A stretch of 64,000 nucleotides of DNA from Microvelia longipes (Eukaryota; Arthropoda; Insecta; Hemiptera; Veliidae), in NCBI GenBank assembly GCA_018340805.1, contig JACMZG010001863.1:56216608-56280607 (forward strand), in the 5' to 3' direction. The position numbers and the translations under genes are program-made. Shown here one piece after another: positions 27,096 through 38,870 of this stretch. The notes below the pieces were generated by a model that was not told the origin of the DNA, ran no database searches, and was given only the letters and a program-made list of their open reading frames with translations. The stretch's first letter is position 1. The number at the start of each line of letters is the position of its first letter.

Positions 27096-27712
27096 ATTGC
27101 TTCGCACTACGGGGTTTTTTAAAAACCCCCTCCATTAGCAACTCATTTGTTTTCCCCTAAATTTTCAAAGGACAATATAGTTTAGTGAACTATGAGAAGA
27201 GGTCTTCATATATTTTACGACAAGATAAGATAAGGATAATTTACAGGTAAACTCACTATTCGTTCTCGATTTAAGCTGAAGAAATAAATCTTGGACTTAA
27301 TCATGCCAAACAAATGTAGCTTCCAGATTTATATGGCCAAAATAAATTAACCATAATCAAACAAATCATAGTTGCATAAATAGATCTTGAAAACAAATAC
27401 ATTCATTCAAACATATTGTCCTGAAGGAACAATTACACAAATTCAAATTTGCCGCTGTTTAAAGTTCATATGATTACTTAGTTTTTGAAAGCAGCTAGAC
27501 AGCTAAAACAGAATCAAACAACAGCTGCACACCACAACCCAATATAGTTTCGCGCCAAAATTTTAATTTATTTTTCTTTGTAGTGCTCTAAAACTGTACA
27601 TAAAATATTCAAACGTATCAGTCATACAAATCGAGGCATATATATGCATACATATCAAGCGGCTCATTTTTGCAAAATTTATTGAAGAAATAACAAAATA
27701 TTTATAATAAGG

Positions 27713-27850
27713 CATAGATATATTACTAGAGGGGGAAATATTATCAGAGAAAGATAATATTAATTTACTATTTACCAATACAATGAGTTACTTAAAACAT
27801 CTTTTTGGGCTTTTTAGAGGGTCTGTGTAACCTCATAGAAAGCTCCCGTA
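27713..27850 (-). mobile_element. MITE family C, truncated inverted copy
   Basis: Starts CATAGATATATTACTAGAGG and continues with AACATCTTTTTGGGC and GTCTGTGTAACCTCATAGAA, the reverse complement of the right half of the 20853-21158 element. The other end is missing. Confidence 0.55.
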
Positions 27851-28351
27851 TAAGTGTATTAAGGTTATAATATTTTAACTGTGTTTCACTTATTTTTTGT
27901 GTTATAAACGTTCTATTATATAAGTTGAATATCGTTAATTAGATTCGAGGATCTTAATGAAGGAAACAGGGATCTTGAATAAAGGTGATGAAGAATTAAG
28001 GAACGTTTCTGACCCCATGGAAGTTGTATGAGATAAAGAAATAGGAGCAAACTTACCTTCCTCTTGGTTATAATGAAAAAAAGGCCCCAAACGCAAGTTA
28101 TGTAGCAAGGTTGTCGAATTCTCAACTTTCTTCCGTGCTTCTCGTGATTGAGACATTTGTGGTGCTTCTTAAGTCATTTGTGCTTATTTAATTTTAAATT
28201 TTGGACTATACTTAGCCACTTCAGTGAGTGATAATTTAAGCGTATTTATAACCTTCTCTGGCAATAAACAATAAGAAACCATTGAGAGGTAAGTTTACCT
28301 CTAAAATTTAAGACCTGCGCTGTTATAAGACTTGTATGCATGTGCAGTTGT

Positions 28352-28679
28352 CATAGAGATATATTACAGAGGGGCCTATATTGGTTGAATTTTGAAACAT
28401 CGAAAATAACCTGACCACATTCGGGACTATTAATTATCATAAAATAAACAGAACAAAAAACAGTAAATTATATACAGTAGAATGTTAAAATACAAATCAC
28501 AACACAAAGCAACAATCTGGGAAAGCCCAAAACAATTGATATTAATTATAACCTCAACTCCCTCTTGGAGAAGGGTCAATTAAGAGGTTACACAGAGCCC
28601 CTGCAGAGCCCCACTTAAAAATGTTCAGGCTCTGTCAATGTATTAAGATAGGCTATGCACCTCTAGTATATCTCTATGC
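28352..28679. mobile_element. MITE family C, copy 2
   Basis: Ends CATAGAGATATATTAC and CTCTAGTATATCTCTATG are inverted repeats; the interior matches 20853-21158 (GAAACATCGAAAATAACCTG, TTACACAGAGCCCC, AATGTATTAAGATAGGCTAT) with a short extra GCAGAGCCCC duplication. Non-coding. Confidence 0.75.
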
Positions 28680-28974
28680 AGTTTTATACCAAAAGCATTT
28701 GCGTTGGTTTTTGACGGTGGTTTCGTGTTGAATTCTCGTCTTTATTTTTTGGTTTGCGATGGGTCACCTTTTGTTTAAAAAAAATCAACTTAGTTGCGTC
28801 ATCCCTTTATTCAAGATCCTTGGAAGGGAATGACGAGTTTAGGAACTTCTCTGACCCCATGAACGTTATATAGGATTGAGATTTAGGAGCAAACCAAGGA
28901 TCTTGAATAATGATCCTTTATTCAGGATCTTCATTCAAGATCCTTGAAGCAAACTTACCTTCCATTTTAGCAAA

Positions 28975-29480
28975 TTTCCTTTGGAAAAAAATCGCTAGAA
29001 AAAAATGGGATAGGCATCATGGCGGGAGTCGGACCCACGGGAGTGTTACAAAAATCCATTTTAGAGGTTTCGCGAAACTTATTTTGCAGAAGTCAATACG
29101 ACTACTCTAATTGACCAAAAAGTCGAAAACTCATAATAAATGATCGAAAACTAAAATTGCGGTCAAAGAAAATTAAATTTCGGGTAGGGTGTCGTTTTCA
29201 ATCTTTTTGGGGCAAAAATCGAATAAAACCGGCCCAGAGAAAAATACAACCACTTAAAGCGACCAAAAAGTTCGAAAGCGGTGTTTAACTACTGGAAACC
29301 CTAAAATACACCTGGTTAACAACATATTTCAAGTGGAGAGTCGTCTTCGATTCCGGAACACAAAGGCCAGGGTACCTGGGTTCAAATCCCTGGTAAGGAT
29401 TATAATTTGTAATAGTTTTTTTACATTATATAAGTTTATATAATGTAATGAAATTTATATAATGAAATTTTTTTGGAATG
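28975..29480 (+). repeat. SINE-like repeat with pol III B-box-like motif
   Basis: GCAAATTTCCTTTGG and ATGGGATAGGCATCATGGCG start a segment that is also found at 60508-60620 and inverted at 62690-62815. It is followed by TTTCGGGTAGGGTGTCGTTT (tandem in 61000-61260), then GGTTCAAATCC at 29379-29389, an exact match to the tRNA B-box consensus, inside a CCAGGG...CCCTGG stem. No confident A box. Probably a tRNA-derived SINE family, composite or rearranged. Confidence 0.45.
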
Positions 29481-29963
29481 GCTTGTTTTCGTGCTTATCA
29501 ACCAATTTCTTGCTTAAGGTTCCGGCTTTTGCTTTATAACTTAAGCAGTTACTCAATTATCAAGCAGCACTTGTAATTCATTTTTTCTGTATTTTTCCAA
29601 GGAAGTGCGCTAAAACCTTAAAGTAACCAACCAACTAAGCATTGCACTAGTGCAAATAATGGTGTGCACTGCCAATTTTAGAGGCATACCTATGTATAAC
29701 CAACACACGGAAAATTTGGATAATTATGCGCATTTCCTATGAAGAATTAGTTAATTAATTTTACGACATTAAACATACCTAGGTATTTTTTTATTATAAT
29801 TTTACTACAAACAATTACATTAAAAACGTTTCTTTACTATTAGTGCTTTAAGTACTGTTAAAAAAGATATTTTCAACTCTTTGTGTTCAACCTAAAGTAG
29901 TTCAACCTTTTCACTGGCGTATGAAACAAATAAATAGTCGATACTCACTTATCTGAAATAAGT

Positions 29964-30698
29964 CTAATTTTGAGGATTTGCTTTTAATTTAAACAAAAAT
30001 GGAAAACAAGATCGAATGAGTATATATAAAGGAGACAATGAAGAGGAAGTCACTGAGTCATCCCGCTCGGGCAGTAGCTCCGTGGTCTCGTCGGCTTCAT
30101 TGTTTTCAGTGTGATCGCTCAGTCTTATTTCATCTAATTTAGACGCTGATGATGAATGTAGAAGCGGAGTTTGATTTTTTGGTTGATTTATTTTAATTGG
30201 ATCTGAATTAACCCTTTTATGTTGAAAATTGTTCATTTGATCTGTAATTTCATTACAGCGATGCTTTAATTTCGTGGGATTTGAATTAGTGGGATCTTTA
30301 ACGACGACATCAGGAGAGGATGTAGATTTTTTTAGAACTAACCTACAGTTTTTTTCTAATTCTTCCATTAGTCCGATATGGGAAGACAACGATGTCTGAG
30401 CAGGCAGAGACATATCTTCAGAACGCAAGCTTAACGAGGAAAGCGAATCTTGCTCCCAGGATGATACAGGAACTGCATAAATGTCAAAGTCGTCTCCATC
30501 GGATTTCTCTTCAATGGTGACTAAATTGACAAACGAACTGGTCAACCCCTTCTTGGCAACGTCGCCGTTAACGATTATTTTCTTTAGTTCGTTCCATTCT
30601 TCCTTTCTACTCTTGCCATTGACACTTTGAACTCTCAATACTGTAATACAAGAATCACTTGGCCAAGTACAGATCTCTTTTTCTGTGCATAGCATCAT
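29964..30698 (-). CDS. Uncharacterised 244-residue protein
   Basis: An intact single ORF that I do not recognise. Residues 1-75 look folded (CTWPSDSCITVLRVQSVN, EEWNELKKIIVNG, SFVNLVTIEEK). About 75-220 is rich in Ser, Asp, Glu and Asn and likely disordered, with WEQDSLSSLSLRSEDMSLPA. The last 25 residues contain a hydrophobic stretch (LSPLYILIRSCFPFLF) that could be a membrane anchor or amphipathic helix. Codon use and lack of repeat similarity suggest a host gene rather than a transposon. It is about 2.1 kb upstream of TP53RK on the opposite strand. It could also be one exon of a larger gene; no convincing acceptor was seen before the ATG. Confidence 0.55.
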   Translation of the reverse strand: MMLCTEKEICTWPSDSCITVLRVQSVNGKSRKEEWNELKKIIVNGDVAKKGLTSSFVNLVTIEEKSDGDDFDIYAVPVSSWEQDSLSSLSLRSEDMSLPAQTSLSSHIGLMEELEKNCRLVLKKSTSSPDVVVKDPTNSNPTKLKHRCNEITDQMNNFQHKRVNSDPIKINQPKNQTPLLHSSSASKLDEIRLSDHTENNEADETTELLPERDDSVTSSSLSPLYILIRSCFPFLFKLKANPQN

Positions 30699-30845
30699 CT
30701 CTTATATTTTTACATCGAGTGTGAGTAATTTTATTTTCGTGGACTTGAATACAATACCCGCATAATGACTTGACATTTTCCATATTGAAATATTATGATT
30801 TTAAAACAAAATGACAGTGTATCATAACTACAAAAATCATAAATA

Positions 30846-31735
30846 ATACCTCGGAACTTTTCCTCGTCACATCGGATTCACAACGCTCATCCTCCCTACA
30901 ATGGACGAGCGAAGCGAGTCCACAGATAGTAGTTTCATTTCTAGTCACCCATCCAGGCAATGACCACGCTTGACGCTGCTTAACTTTTATGATACCTTTA
31001 ACAAAACCCGTATGTTGAAACGTCGTATTTTAACGAAACATAGCATTAGTTTACTAAAGAAATACACTTGCACCAAATTTCAACTCAATTGCATTATTTT
31101 CCGATTTTTAATTTTTTTTTAATAACCTATCCGTCATTTCATAAAAATTAAACTAATGCTGATAATGAAATGAAACTTGGCACATATGTTGGTTGGTGTT
31201 ATACATGACTACATGCGTGCCTCATTTTAAATTAATCACAACATTTTTCCGAGTTTTTGTTTTTTCTAGATTTTCATTTTCGCTGAACCATTATTGCTTA
31301 ATGACGTCATAAAAAAAATATTTCCCGGATTGCATAACCACACTTATACAGACTGATTTTTGTACAGTTTCTACTTTCTAGTATAAATACACTGGGAGCT
31401 ACAATTATTGATAACAAACACACACACACATACATTCAGACAACTTTGGGAAAACCGCTTAGGAGGCCGTAAAAATACCCGGAACGAATAATTCAGGTGA
31501 CTTCCCGGTTTCGGATTGTGTGTTTTTTAACATGGTAAATAGCTTTAGCTATATTGTAATCTCAGTTTCGGGTTTGTGGAGGAACCGCAATACTTTTCCT
31601 AAATAATGCATGATAATAATAAATTAAATAATGGATTTCATTACTTTACTTACGTCATTACCTACCAAACCACACGCAGAGTTTATCAGGGGGCTCAAAC
31701 AAAGTAGGGAGGATGAGCGTAGCGAATCCGTCTGA
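30846..31735 (-). repeat. Dispersed repeat family R, long inverted copy
   Basis: Contains the family R segments in inverted order (TGATTTTTGTACAGTTTC, ACTGGGAGCTACAATTAT, ACACACACACATACATTCAG, GGAGGCCGTAAAAATACCC) plus an extension (ACCTCGGAACTTTTCCTCGT) shared with 49740-50200. CGCTCATCCTCCCTAC near 30889 and GTAGGGAGGATGAGCG near 31707 are inverted ends, so this may be close to a full-length element of about 860 bp. Confidence 0.55.
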
Positions 31736-31809
31736 CTCGCACAAACTTCTTCTCATACACAAAATTTAAAGATAATTACATCTATTATAAAAAAATATTT
31801 AAAAGCATA

Positions 31810-31813
31810 AAGT

Positions 31814-31892
<79 letters not shown>

Positions 31893-31939
31893 ATATTATA
31901 TATATATATATATTATATATATATATATATATAATAATA

Positions 31940-31971
<32 letters not shown>

Positions 31972-32040
31972 TATTATATATATATATAATATATATATAT
32001 ATTATATATTATATATATAATATATACTATACATATATAC
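31810..32040. repeat. TA microsatellite
   Basis: About 230 bp of (TA)n with interruptions. Confidence 0.95.
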
Positions 32041-32420
32041 GTGTTGTTTCTAGTTAAAGCAATAGAAACTGATATTAAAGGCACGGCTCTTCTGTGGATC
32101 AGACACAAAATGCCTGCTTTAGAACTCAAAAGGTAGAACACTATCTTCTATCTAAGGCAGTTAGCATAAAGGGCCCAACAACGTGGCCTACTTGCTAGGT
32201 GACCTCACCTACCACTATGGGATCTTGGAACTCATGTTAAAACCATTGCCCTTCAACGCGGGTAAGAAGATGTTAGATCTTCAACTTCGTGCCCCTGTTG
32301 AAGTTATGTCGTGCTTAGCAATCTCCAATGTCTATAGCTTTTCCGACGCCTCAGCTCAGTTTTGTCAACTCATCCATGATGTCCTACATCGCTACAGATG
32401 CCTCCCACAGTAGATGCGAA
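32041..32420 (+). pseudogene. Coding-looking fragment, possibly retroelement-derived
   Basis: 32183-32413 is open without an ATG at its 5' end and has a less AT-rich composition than its surroundings (LLGDLTYHYGILELMLKPLP; PVEVMSCLAISNVYSFSDAS; QFCQLIHDVLHRYRCLPQ). It ends with a stop. I could not assign a family; a decayed gag/pol piece is possible. Confidence 0.25.
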
Positions 32421-32854
32421 TGACGCGGTAATTTTATAATAATAATACATTAGTAGTCAGTGAGTACGATTGTACTCAGTGTATGTAACTTTTCTTACGA
32501 AAAATATAGATGAATGTATAAGAACAAAAATGATAGTGTAATGTATTGTATAAGTTCAATTAGTACCTATATAAGTTCCTTGAAAGTCTAATAAAGAAGA
32601 TTTGTCTGAAGTAGTGAATCACAGACATGAAAATTTGAAAACAAAAAGAAATAAGAAGATGATTTGCTGTTTTGTTTACTTTTTTAAATGCTTTTTGTCT
32701 TAGTTCACGGCATATTTCACGGTTTCATTTAAGTATTAGTTAGTTGTTACTTTAAGTAAATATATTATAATTTGGTGAGGTCTTCCTTAATTTTTCTTTT
32801 ATGTCAGTCAGTTACAAGTGAAAGTTTTGCCAAGTCCAATTGATACCTTGTACC

Positions 32855-34766
32855 ATGGTTCTGAGTGGTTTCGAATTGATAAAGCAAGGAGCGGAGGCAA
32901 AATTATATCGAGGCAAGTTTCTAGGAAAGGATTGCATTTTGAAAGAAAGGTTTCAGAAGAAGTACAGACATGAGCTACTGGATAGTGTTATAAATAAAGA
33001 AAGAGTTAAAGCAGAATCAAGATCTCTTCTTAGAAGTAAATGTGCAGGTATGTATTACTATCGATTAGATTATTGTGGAGTATAATCTACAAGTGATCTT
33101 ACTCACGTATTTGGGGCTGTCAAAAGATAAGGTCACTATAGTAAGACACACGGCTAATATCAATTGACACCACTGGAAAATAGTGTTGAAGAACCAATAA
33201 GGTTGGCCTGATATAAAATTGAGGGTGTGTTTTAACATCCAGTACTAACCATATTGGCTCCCTCAAACGCTGTCAACTGATTTTAGCTGTGTGTCATATT
33301 ATAGGGGTACTGCAATGCAAGATGATAGACATTATAAGGTAATTCAATTCGATGTGAACAAAGAGACTAAAACTATTAGAGGGAGTACAGGACCCGTTTA
33401 ACACAGTGATAAGGGGTCTGGAAGTGAGACAGTTTCCATAGGTGCCCTAACTGTACTTACCCCCACTATAGTCTCCCTAGAGAGAGACGAACTACTCCCC
33501 ACTCCCCTACAACTTCTATCGGAGCACATATTTATACACCCAAAGAGACTAAAACTATGACGTCACCAATTTACCGTTAGGGCACCTAGCTACCCAAGGA
33601 ATGATAAGAGCTGTTGTATCCTCCCTCTAATAGTTTTAGTCTCTTTGGATGTGAACAAACCAAACACAGTCTAAGGTTTTAACATGATTTTTTTTTGTAA
33701 ATGAAGTGTGACGTCATTGCAGGAATTGGTATAGGCGGCTTACATTGAAAATTCTTCTAGATACATGGCAAAATGTCATGTTACAAGAAATACTAATAAA
33801 ACAACAAATAATGGATTATTTGTATAGATAATAAGAGAACAACAACAGTGTGACGCATTATTTGAGGGTTACATTATTTACTTGAAAAATAATGAAATAT
33901 TTACATGAAATTGTAATTATTATGAAAAAACAAAAAAATGATATAATATATAATCGCACCAATGTATATTCATGGTGCGAAGCTACCTAGAGAATAATAA
34001 GAGCCGTTGTACCATCCCTATAAGTATTAGTCTCTTGGTTCTGTTTAAATAAAGAAGTAGAATCAGTACAGTAGAGCGTGTACGGTAGAGTAAATAGACA
34101 ATACATTTTGTGCTCACTTTGAAGCTCAAAATTAGTTACAAGTCGGACTAGTTCAACTAATCAGCATATCAAATTTATAGCATTATATTATTGTTTGTCT
34201 AATTTTAATTTTTTGCTTGCATAGGAGTTTGCAGTCCTGCTGTTTATCATGTTGATATTAAAGAAGGCATTATTATTATGGAAGAAATTGATGGCAAAAC
34301 TGCTAAAGAAGTTATAAATCAACTTCAACTATCAGATAGTAAAGGTGAATTAGACAATTTAATGAAGCAAATAGGTGAAGCTATTGCAAGGTTACATATG
34401 GATAACTTGATTCATGGTGACCTTACAACTTCTAATATGATTGTAAAACATTCGTTAGAAGAAAATAAAGAATCAGTGGATGGAACGAAAAGCTCAGCGG
34501 AACATTTAACAGAAGAAGATGATTGCGCATCTAGATTGGTTATGATTGATTTTGGTTTGAGTCACGTCTCAAATTCATCAGAAGATAAAGCAGTTGACTT
34601 GTATGTTTTAGAACGAGCCATTATCAGCACTCATCCTGACTCTGAAATATTGTTTAGTAAAATAGTAGATTCTTACAAAAATGTTTATAAAAATGGATCC
34701 AAGCAAGTTCTGGTTAAATTTGATGAAGTGAGGGCTAGGGGAAGAAAAAGAACTATGGTTGGATAG
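32855..34766 (+). CDS. TP53RK: TP53-regulating kinase / Bud32 (KEOPS subunit), two exons
   Basis: Small atypical kinase/ATPase of the KEOPS/EKC complex, needed for the t6A37 modification of ANN-decoding tRNAs. Exons 32855-33047 and 34225-34766 join in frame (244 aa; human 253). The ATG at 32855 has context TACCATGG. Motifs: QGAEAKLYRG (replaces the glycine loop), the lysine of CILKERFQKKYRH, KERVKAESRSLL (αC-like), MEEI hinge, catalytic LIHGDLTTSNM, metal-binding MIDFGLSHVSNSSEDKAVDL with YVLERA, and the C-terminal VRARGRKRTMVG, diagnostic for Bud32. There is a Glu/Ser-rich insertion (about 20 residues) between TTSNMIVKH and LVMIDFG. The intron (33048-34224) carries a complete hAT MITE and a truncated one. 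Confidence 0.96.
33359..33647 (+). mobile_element. hAT-type MITE in TP53RK intron, exact TSD
   Basis: 289 bp starting CAAAGAGACTAAAACTATTA and ending TAGTTTTAGTCTCTTTG with near-perfect 27-bp inverted termini. It is flanked by the identical 8-mer GATGTGAA at 33351-33358 and 33648-33655. Same family as 25326-25796. The matching flanks point to a fairly recent insertion. Confidence 0.93.
33979..34036 (+). mobile_element. Truncated hAT MITE end
   Basis: AGCTACCTAGAGAATAATAA, GAGCCGTTGTACCATCCCTA and GTATTAGTCTCTT align with the right 58 bp of the 33359-33647 element, with mutations. Left part absent. Confidence 0.7.
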
Positions 34767-34896
34767 TTTTACAAGTATTTTTTTCTTTTTATTGATTTAT
34801 TGTTGTTTTAAAAAGTAAAAATGTATTTTATGTACATGATATTCGTTTATATATCCCATTAGGCTCTAACTTATAAACTACTATATAATACTTTAT

Positions 34897-34976
34897 GAAT
34901 CATATATATATATATATATATATAATAATATATATATATATATATATAATATATATATATATATAATATATATTAT
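34897..34976. repeat. TA microsatellite
   Basis: About 80 bp of (TA)n downstream of TP53RK. Confidence 0.95.
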
Positions 34977-36355
34977 TTTATTTTTTGACATGAAATGGCA
35001 AAAAGTAATATAGTAAAAACACGATTTATAGCAAATATTGAGATTATACTAAAAGAATCAAACCAAGGAGGGAAAGAAAAATGATGGGGATTTAAAAGCA
35101 AGAGGCACACACACTGCATCTGCTTAGTTAGAATATAGTGAGACTTACACTTAATAGAATAGTTTGAGTAAATAAATGAATATCATTGCCCTAATGCTGT
35201 CGAACTAAATTGTTTCTTAACTATTTCATTAGTAAAAACAAAATAATTCTAAAGTAATAAATTTTACAAATATTAAAAGTAAGTCTAACTGCAGTCTGTA
35301 AGCCTCCTTACCACGTTACGGTCAGATGCTTCAAAATAATATAAGTGAAATTTATATATTTTGTTAAAACTTACATTGTTTTTAAAAAGTTTTTTGATAA
35401 CTTATTGTTGAAATAGAAAAATCTTTTGACTTCTTTGCAAATATGTCAAGGATGAGTAAATAAATATTGTGTTACTAGACTTACATTTCATAATCATTTA
35501 TATTTTCTACTGATATTATTTTACTGTTTTATTTAAAAGTAGATAATTTTTGAATAGATCATGTATAATACATGGTATAGTGTTAACAAATTATCCAGAA
35601 TTAAACAAACACCTTTGAGGAGGTCTATTCAGACTGTGATGATTAAATGGAGTTTTTATGACAAAATTTAATAATCGCTTTAAATAAAACGTACAAATAG
35701 TTGGTTAATATTTTTTACCAAGAGTGTTCAGTAAAAATATGGTAAAAAATTCACTTCCAATCTATTTATAATTTTTATTTTCCATTCATCTCACAACATG
35801 GAATATTTATGGAACTTACACTAAACTATCATGAATTTACTAAAGAACAAAATAATCTCCAATAAACAGGGCAGTTAAATATTAGTGATAATATTATTTA
35901 TACTAAATAGTTTTACCACTAAAACTAAATTAAATGTAAAAATCAGAATTATGCCCTAAAATTTTGAACATTTACAATTACTGTATACACAGGTCCCAGT
36001 CATAAAAATTACCTAATATGCACTTTTACCTATTACGTTATGTTATTAACTAAAACATAATTAACTTGGCAATACCTCATTAAACATAAAAAAGATTAAG
36101 TATTAAATAAACAAATTAAAATAAATCAAACAATAAACAATGATATGATTTTGATTATAAATTAATTCTACCCCCTGATAACACTGACTCTAACCCACAA
36201 ACACTGATTCTAACCCACAAAAACTGGCATCAGCAATTCCTCCTAATTCTTCTAGACTGAGTTCAGCAACTCTGCCCCCAGTGACTGACTCTTATATCAA
36301 AATATAAAATTTACCTTAGAAATAATTTAGCAATAACATAGACAACAACAATTTT
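34977..36355. other. Gene-free stretch
   Basis: AT-rich sequence with no recognisable gene. A short imperfect tandem of CACTGATTCTAACCCACAAA-type units lies at 36180-36225. Several AATAAA sequences could serve TP53RK, but none is clearly preferred. Confidence 0.5.
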
Positions 36356-36741
36356 ATGCTTTTAGCAATAAGCATAAAATCGCTCCTAGTTCTATATCAA
36401 CAATTTAAAAAAAATCGGGAATCTATACTTAGGTTATACGAAACGAGTGGCGATTTAAAAAAAAGTTCTCGAGTATGCAAGTATGAAGACATTGATGTCA
36501 CAATTTTACAGTGGGTGACAATGTTAAGGGACAAAAATATGCCTGTGACAGGACTGCTAATATAAGAAAAAGCTGCTGAATATGCAACTGCGAGGTTATT
36601 ATTCATCTTATATATCCATTAAAATATCATAAAATAGTACAGAGTTATTTTTTATTTTTTCAATTTCTATACAACAAAATTTTTATATAACAAATTTTTT
36701 CTCTTGAACCTTTAAGTTCGTTATATAGAGGTCTGACTGTA
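36356..36741 (+). pseudogene. Tigger/pogo transposase N-terminal relic
   Basis: 36356-36565 and its continuation to about 36606 encode KKNRESILRLYETSGDLKKS, CKYEDIDVTILQWVTML and MPVTGLLI-stop-EKAAEYAT. This matches the CENP-B-type helix-turn-helix region of Tigger transposases (KYEDxxxxLxxWxxxxRxxNxPVxGxxxxEKA). A terminal-repeat-like end, GTTCGTTATATAGAGGTCTG then ACTGTA, lies at 36718-36743, similar to Tigger termini. The catalytic DDD region is deleted. Non-functional. Confidence 0.7.
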
Positions 36742-36743
36742 TT

Positions 36744-37789
36744 TCCTCAAAAATTAAATATCTTTAAGAGCGGAGCATTTTCAACCTAATCAGTGCTAGC
36801 TTTAGAATAAAGAATATGGCGATAGAAGAGTCTTACTGATTAGATGTTAATGTTACTAGTGGCTATCATTAGTGCTAGATTGAAAAAAGGGCAATATATG
36901 AGGTCTTATCATTATATTTAACTTAGCAGGCCATCATGCTGCAGTGTAGAATAAAGAAGAAAATGATTGATGACTCTTACAGATCATAGTTCAGCATATA
37001 ATCTAAGTCTGTCTCTATATATATGATCTTGTAAGTCTTATCTGTCCCTTCTTCTTTATTCAACGGTCTTCTTCATGGGCCTTTATTCATCAACTTTATT
37101 CATGGCCTTCTATTAGGTTGACAGCACTTTGCTATTCAAAATGTATATTTTCTGTAGAGAGACTTTTTCTTCTTTTGTTAAGTGTGACTTCTTTATTCAA
37201 CAGCTTGTGATTTGCATCACAGGGCCCACCATATCCCCTCTTCTATTTCCATGCATTTTTCTACCTTACCACCGTCGTCCATGACTCCACCCCTATTCCA
37301 GATAATTCCTAGCTCTAGCAGTTAGTCCTCCTGCGTGTTCGTACTATACTATATCTATATATTACCTATTAATTATTTAGCACATCAAATGGCTTTGTTT
37401 GTTGGTGAGGGCTTGTTGTGACCAAATGGTAGCGAGAGCGTGGTTTGATTATTCGTTCTTTTATATTTATTAAAAATTTCGTCTAATTATACAAAATGTT
37501 CCCCTTCAAATTTTGATATCATGCTGGAAAAAAAAGAAGTATCAAGTGTGATTGGAAATAATTATGAATAACATTCTAATAAATTAATTTTAATAATATC
37601 TAATAATTTTTTTAAATGTCCAATTATATAACAATATACATTTTAAAAATCTATCTACACCAAGTAGAGCTTAAATATTGCGCATGCTAAGATCGCCTCT
37701 CGAATTTATCTTAAATAATTCATTGCTCAGAGGAAAGATGTTAATTCAAAAAATTCTAATTATTATTTTTAATTTTAATTTAATAATAC
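36744..37789. other. Gene-free stretch
   Basis: No gene or named repeat recognised. 37020-37220 repeats CTTTATTCA-type words (TTCTTTATTCAACGG; CCTTTATTCATC; CTTTATTCATGG). Confidence 0.5.
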
Positions 37790-37961
37790 ATGGTTATACA
37801 CTTTTATCGTATCCAAAATAAATTTTGGATATTAAACTTGAATAAAAATGATGCTTACGATCAATGTATTGCTTTTGGCATTCCAGCCCATACAGGGCAA
37901 AACCTCGAACATTATAGAAAATTATTGAGAACTTTTCTATCCAAGTCAATAGACAGATCTA
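37790..37961 (+). pseudogene. gag-like N-terminal fragment cut by scaffold gap
   Basis: Open frame running into the N run: LNKNDAYDQCIAFGIPAHTG then EHYRKLLRTFLSKSID. The spacing resembles the LxxxELxxECxxRGIxxxGTxxxLRxxL start found in many arthropod LTR-retrotransposon gag proteins. Incomplete and only weakly diagnostic. Confidence 0.35.
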
Positions 37962-38061
37962 NNNNNNNNNNNNNNNNNNNNNNNNNNNNNNNNNNNNNNN
38001 NNNNNNNNNNNNNNNNNNNNNNNNNNNNNNNNNNNNNNNNNNNNNNNNNNNNNNNNNNNNN
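37962..38061. other. Assembly gap (100 N)
   Basis: Exactly 100 N, a conventional scaffold-join size, so the true distance is unknown. Its right edge coincides with the outer end of the giant inverted repeat. Confidence 0.99.
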
Positions 38062-38870
38062 AAGTAGAGTCACTCAGTCAGCCGGTTCAGTTCGTATAAT
38101 TAGTATGGTCAAACAGTTTTCTTGGTAGTAGCTTAATTACTGGTAGGTCCTGTAAACTCAGTGGTACTAAATTTGTTATCTTATATCTATTTCCAGAAAG
38201 ATATAAAGTTTCAGAGTCTACACATCAGAGTGGCGTGACTTGGTGTAGTTTAGATTTTTCTAATAATATTGATGTTTATATCACCGACTAAGATTAAGCT
38301 TGCTTTTAATTATTTTTCTTATTATGTACTCTAATTGTTCGGATAGGCACATAAAATGTGGATTTCCAATTAGGGCGAATGCTGTAGCGAGTCTCAGAGA
38401 GAACTTATTCAGATTGTCTACTTTCTTTATCAAGCGAATAATTAATTAAGCTGTTAGAATCAGTCATTTCCTCTTTCACTTATCAGCGAGATGTTCAATT
38501 TGTTTGTGTCATATACCCACACATACCACTGTTTGTGTTAAAGTCATTGTACCGTAATTAGTTTTTGTTGGTAATCCATTCGACCTATTACTTGTCGCAT
38601 AAGTTAAATATAGAGGTAGAATTCCCAACCGATGCCTCAGTCAGAATTATATATCTAGTCAGTTTTTATTTGTTGTAGTTTATTGCCAGAAATTATCAAT
38701 AAACTTTTGTTTATTTGATAACTTCTTATGTTCATATGTAACAAAGTTAACTTCCACTTTTACAAGGATGTAAGTCTTTAAAGTCTGTTAGAGTCTGTTT
38801 CTCGTTTGTTTACGCAAAATTCTTCAGGTAGCTCTCTTACAATGAATTTACGGTTATCCATTATTTTGCG
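38062..38870 (-). pseudogene. Mirrored copy of LINE ORF2 5' part
   Basis: Reverse complement of about 57270-57985 (endonuclease domain of the LINE at 55.8-60.2 kb), frameshifted repeatedly. It starts abruptly at the scaffold gap, in the middle of the endonuclease domain. Confidence 0.85.

Noticed and set aside
28910..29110. 66-codon plus-strand ORF
   Set aside because: Lies within the SINE-like repeat modules shared with 60.5 and 62.7 kb.
32840..32854. Upstream extension of TP53RK (start at 32840)
   Set aside because: That codon is TTG; the ATG at 32855 has a good context and gives the expected N-terminus.
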